A stretch of DNA of 64,000 nt from CAYWPG01 sp964460035 (GTDB lineage Bacteria; Pseudomonadota; Gammaproteobacteria; Nitrococcales; AK92), in contig CAYWPG010000018.1 of assembly GCA_964460035.1 (NCBI GenBank), positions 3,054-67,053 of the forward strand, read 5' to 3'. The first letter of the stretch is position 1. Each line of letters begins with the position of its first letter. Below are positions 62,040-64,000 of this stretch, in pieces. A program made the position numbers and the translations under genes. The notes under the pieces were generated by a model, which was not told the origin of the DNA, made no database searches, and saw only the letters and a list, made by a program, of their open reading frames with translations.

Positions 62040-64000
62040 GTGGCAATTCCGAAGAAGAAACTCGCTCAGCTTAGGTCGCTTCTCGAGAAAGGCGCGGCTT
62101 TGCATACTCAACATCGGCTGGACGAGGCTGTGCGGATCTACCAGAAGGTGTTAAAGGTCGCTCCTCAGCATGCCGATGCGTTGAACCTGATGGGCCTGGC
62201 TCGCCACCAGCAGGGGCGCTTGGCTGAGGCGCAGCGGTTGCTGGAGCAAGCAGTACGGGTCATGCCCAGGCACGCGCAGGCATGGCTGCACTACGGCAAC
62301 CTGCTTCAGCAGCTGCGTGACTTCGAAGGGGCCATCAGCGCGTTCGAGCGCGTGCTGGAGCTCCAGCCGGAAGACAGCAAGGCCCTGCTGAATATCGGCA
62401 ACTGCCTGACCACCATGGGTCGCGAAGAGGATGCGCTCCGCTACTATTTACGCTCGATTACCGCCGATCCCATGAGTTCGCTCGCTTGGGCGAACTACGG
62501 CAAGCTGGCGTACAAGAAAGGCGAATGGTCCAGCGCTCTTAAGGCCGCCGATGCGGCAGTGGATTGTCCTAATCCGGAGCCATTGGCTTTGAGCCTCTGG
62601 ATCGCCGTGCACCATCTGACCAAAACGAGCGAAGAACTGGCGCGGCGCGCAGAGGAGCTGTTGACGCATCCCGGCGCACCGGGCGAGCTGGTGGCCGAGG
62701 GCCACTTCCTGGCCCATCATATCTTTAACCTCGACCCACAGCTGTTGTTGCGTGCCCGCGACCGGGTCGAGCAGGATATTGCGGCGAACGTCCAGTCGAG
62801 CAAACGAGCGTTCCCTTCCGTACGTCCCGAGCCCCGCACGCTGGGCTTCTTGTCCGCGGCATTCAAGCGCCATCCCGTGGCGTTCATGACGCTGGGCGCG
62901 GTGGAGCACTTGCGGCAGCAAGGATTTCGGCTTTGTTTTTATAGCGGCACTACCTCGGAAGACGAATATACGCAGCGTTTCCGGCAGCATGCGGACTTGT
63001 GGCGGGATATCACCCAGATGTCCGACGATGAAGTCGTGGATGCCATTCGGGCAGATGGTGTAGACGTCCTCTTCGATATGTCCGGCGTGACCAACGAGGG
63101 CCGTCCCCGTATCCCGGCCATGCGTGCCGCGCCCTTGCAGATAAAGTGGGTGGGCGGGCAAATGGGGCCCTCTGGCATACCCAACATGGACGCCTTCCTC
63201 ACCGACACCGTGGAGTCGCCACCCGAAGCCGATTCCGATCACCGTGAGCGCCTGCTGCGCATGCCGCATGGTTACGTTACCTACACACCGCCCATGGAGG
63301 AGCTGGCGGTGGCGGCCGAGCCGCCGGTTATGCGCAATGGGTATGTCACGTTCGGAAGCTTCAATAAGCTCGGCAAGCTAAGCGCGGAGCTGCTTGAAGT
63401 GTGGGCGGCGATTCTGCGCGAGGTTCCGGATAGCCGTTTGCTCATACGAGGGGCTGGGGCGACTACGGCTGCCGTGCAAGCGCGCATTGTCGAGATCTTC
63501 GAGAACTGCGGCGTGAGCCGCGAGCGCCTGATTTTTCTGGGCCTCGCTGGGCATCGCGAGTTTCTCGAAACCTATAACGAGGTGGACATCGCGCTCGACT
63601 CTTTTCCGTATACCGGCGGCCTGACGACCTGCGAAGCGCTGTGGATGGGAGTGCCGGTCATCGCCTTGGCCGGGCGATTCTTCTCGGAGCGGCACGCGGC
63701 GACACATCTGCATAACGTCGGCTTGGCAGAGCTGGTGGCCGCAAGCACGGAAGAATATGTGGCAAAGGCCATCGCCTTGGCCAAGGACCGCGAGCGGATC
63801 GCACGCTTCCGCACCACGCTGCGTGACACAGTCATGCAATCGCCTCTGTGCGATCACCAAGGTTTCGCGGCTGATCTAGCTAAGCTGCTACGGGAAGACT
63901 GGGTTCGTCATGTGGCGAAGCAGACAACGGCCATAAAGGAGGCGACAGTAGCGGAACAGGCAGTAGCGGAACAGGCAGTAGCGGAACAGGCAGTAGCGGA
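62040..64000 (+). CDS. TPR/O-GlcNAc-transferase-like protein (GT41, SPINDLY type), 3' end missing
   Basis: At least 653 residues, running off the window. The first 180 residues or so are tetratricopeptide repeats (HADALNLMGLARHQQGRLAE, HAQAWLHYGNLLQQLRDFEG). From about 260 comes the GT41 catalytic region: LGFLSAAFKRHPVAF, VDVLFDMSGVTNEGR, VTFGSFNKLGKLS, LDSFPYTGGLTTCEALWMGV and FFSERHAATHL. Such enzymes put GlcNAc or other sugars on Ser/Thr of proteins. The GTG at 62040 follows GGGAGAGAAG; no ATG fits. After the catalytic domain the frame enters a VAEQA repeat. Confidence 0.88.
   Translation, partial: MAIPKKKLAQLRSLLEKGAALHTQHRLDEAVRIYQKVLKVAPQHADALNLMGLARHQQGRLAEAQRLLEQAVRVMPRHAQAWLHYGNLLQQLRDFEGAISAFERVLELQPEDSKALLNIGNCLTTMGREEDALRYYLRSITADPMSSLAWANYGKLAYKKGEWSSALKAADAAVDCPNPEPLALSLWIAVHHLTKTSEELARRAEELLTHPGAPGELVAEGHFLAHHIFNLDPQLLLRARDRVEQDIAANVQSSKRAFPSVRPEPRTLGFLSAAFKRHPVAFMTLGAVEHLRQQGFRLCFYSGTTSEDEYTQRFRQHADLWRDITQMSDDEVVDAIRADGVDVLFDMSGVTNEGRPRIPAMRAAPLQIKWVGGQMGPSGIPNMDAFLTDTVESPPEADSDHRERLLRMPHGYVTYTPPMEELAVAAEPPVMRNGYVTFGSFNKLGKLSAELLEVWAAILREVPDSRLLIRGAGATTAAVQARIVEIFENCGVSRERLIFLGLAGHREFLETYNEVDIALDSFPYTGGLTTCEALWMGVPVIALAGRFFSERHAATHLHNVGLAELVAASTEEYVAKAIALAKDRERIARFRTTLRDTVMQSPLCDHQGFAADLAKLLREDWVRHVAKQTTAIKEATVAEQAVAEQAVAEQAVA
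63948..64000 (+). repeat. 15-bp in-frame tandem repeat
   Basis: The unit GTAGCGGAACAGGCA is repeated without change at 63948-63962, 63963-63977 and 63978-63992, with a partial fourth copy to the window end. It is in frame and encodes repeats of Val-Ala-Glu-Gln-Ala at the C-terminal side of the GT41 protein. Confidence 0.95.

Overview
This is a GC-rich window with dense coding on both strands and short operons, many of them joined by ATGA overlaps. The housekeeping genes (uup, srkA, typA, ttcA, a YgjP-like metallopeptidase, a DEAD-box helicase), a TonB-dependent receptor, an FNR-type box and a sigma-54 prp promoter point to a Gram-negative proteobacterium, most likely a gammaproteobacterium. 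I cannot name the genus. I found no tRNA, rRNA, CRISPR array, transposase or phage gene.

Layout. (1) 1-10196: housekeeping genes, namely the 5' part of uup, a small RRM RNA-binding protein, srkA, a SprT/YgjP-like protease, a TonB receptor, typA, an SrmB/RhlE-type helicase with a long structured upstream region, and ttcA. (2) 10488-42222: a 32-kb exopolysaccharide/exosortase locus. It holds an initiating sugar-phosphate transferase, one VPLPA-CTERM cargo protein, the export/chain-length/tyrosine-kinase trio, an outer-membrane barrel, a flippase, a polymerase/ligase candidate, and decorating enzymes (pyruvyl-transferase-like, FrhB-like Fe-S, asparagine-synthase-like, acyltransferase). It continues with a reverse-strand beta-helix lipoprotein, five glycosyltransferase genes including a split Alg14/Alg13-like pair, a fused exosortase-EpsI protein of XrtD type, a TPR lipoprotein, an ExeA-like ATPase, the LuxR-type regulator EpsA and a complete dTDP-rhamnose operon. 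(3) 42519-44803: a tiny membrane protein behind an FNR-like box, a dienoyl-CoA isomerase and an alpha/beta hydrolase. (4) 44994-50846: the methylcitrate cycle. prpR is divergent from prpBCD, with twin palindromes and a near-perfect -24/-12 promoter between them. (5) 51079-61577: a dicarboxylate/acyl-CoA catabolic cluster resembling the Pseudomonas itaconate (rip/ict-ich) region, but with three family III CoA-transferases, a nitroreductase, a thioesterase, an atypical crotonase and no visible citramalyl-CoA lyase. (6) 62040-64000: the start of a TPR plus O-GlcNAc-transferase-like (GT41) protein that enters a 15-bp tandem repeat at the window edge.

How it fits together. In region 2 dTDP-rhamnose and other nucleotide sugars feed glycosyltransferases that build a lipid-linked repeat. 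The repeat would be flipped, polymerised and exported, while the exosortase processes the VPLPA-tailed protein. Regions 4 and 5 both turn short branched or odd-chain acids into central metabolites. The methylcitrate cycle oxidises propionyl-CoA to pyruvate, and the second cluster probably activates and hydrates C5 dicarboxylates.

The most unusual items are the XrtD/VPLPA locus with one local cargo gene and odd decorating enzymes, the incomplete itaconate-like cluster, structured non-coding stretches at 8846-9022 and 61831-61961, and the FNR-linked mini-protein.
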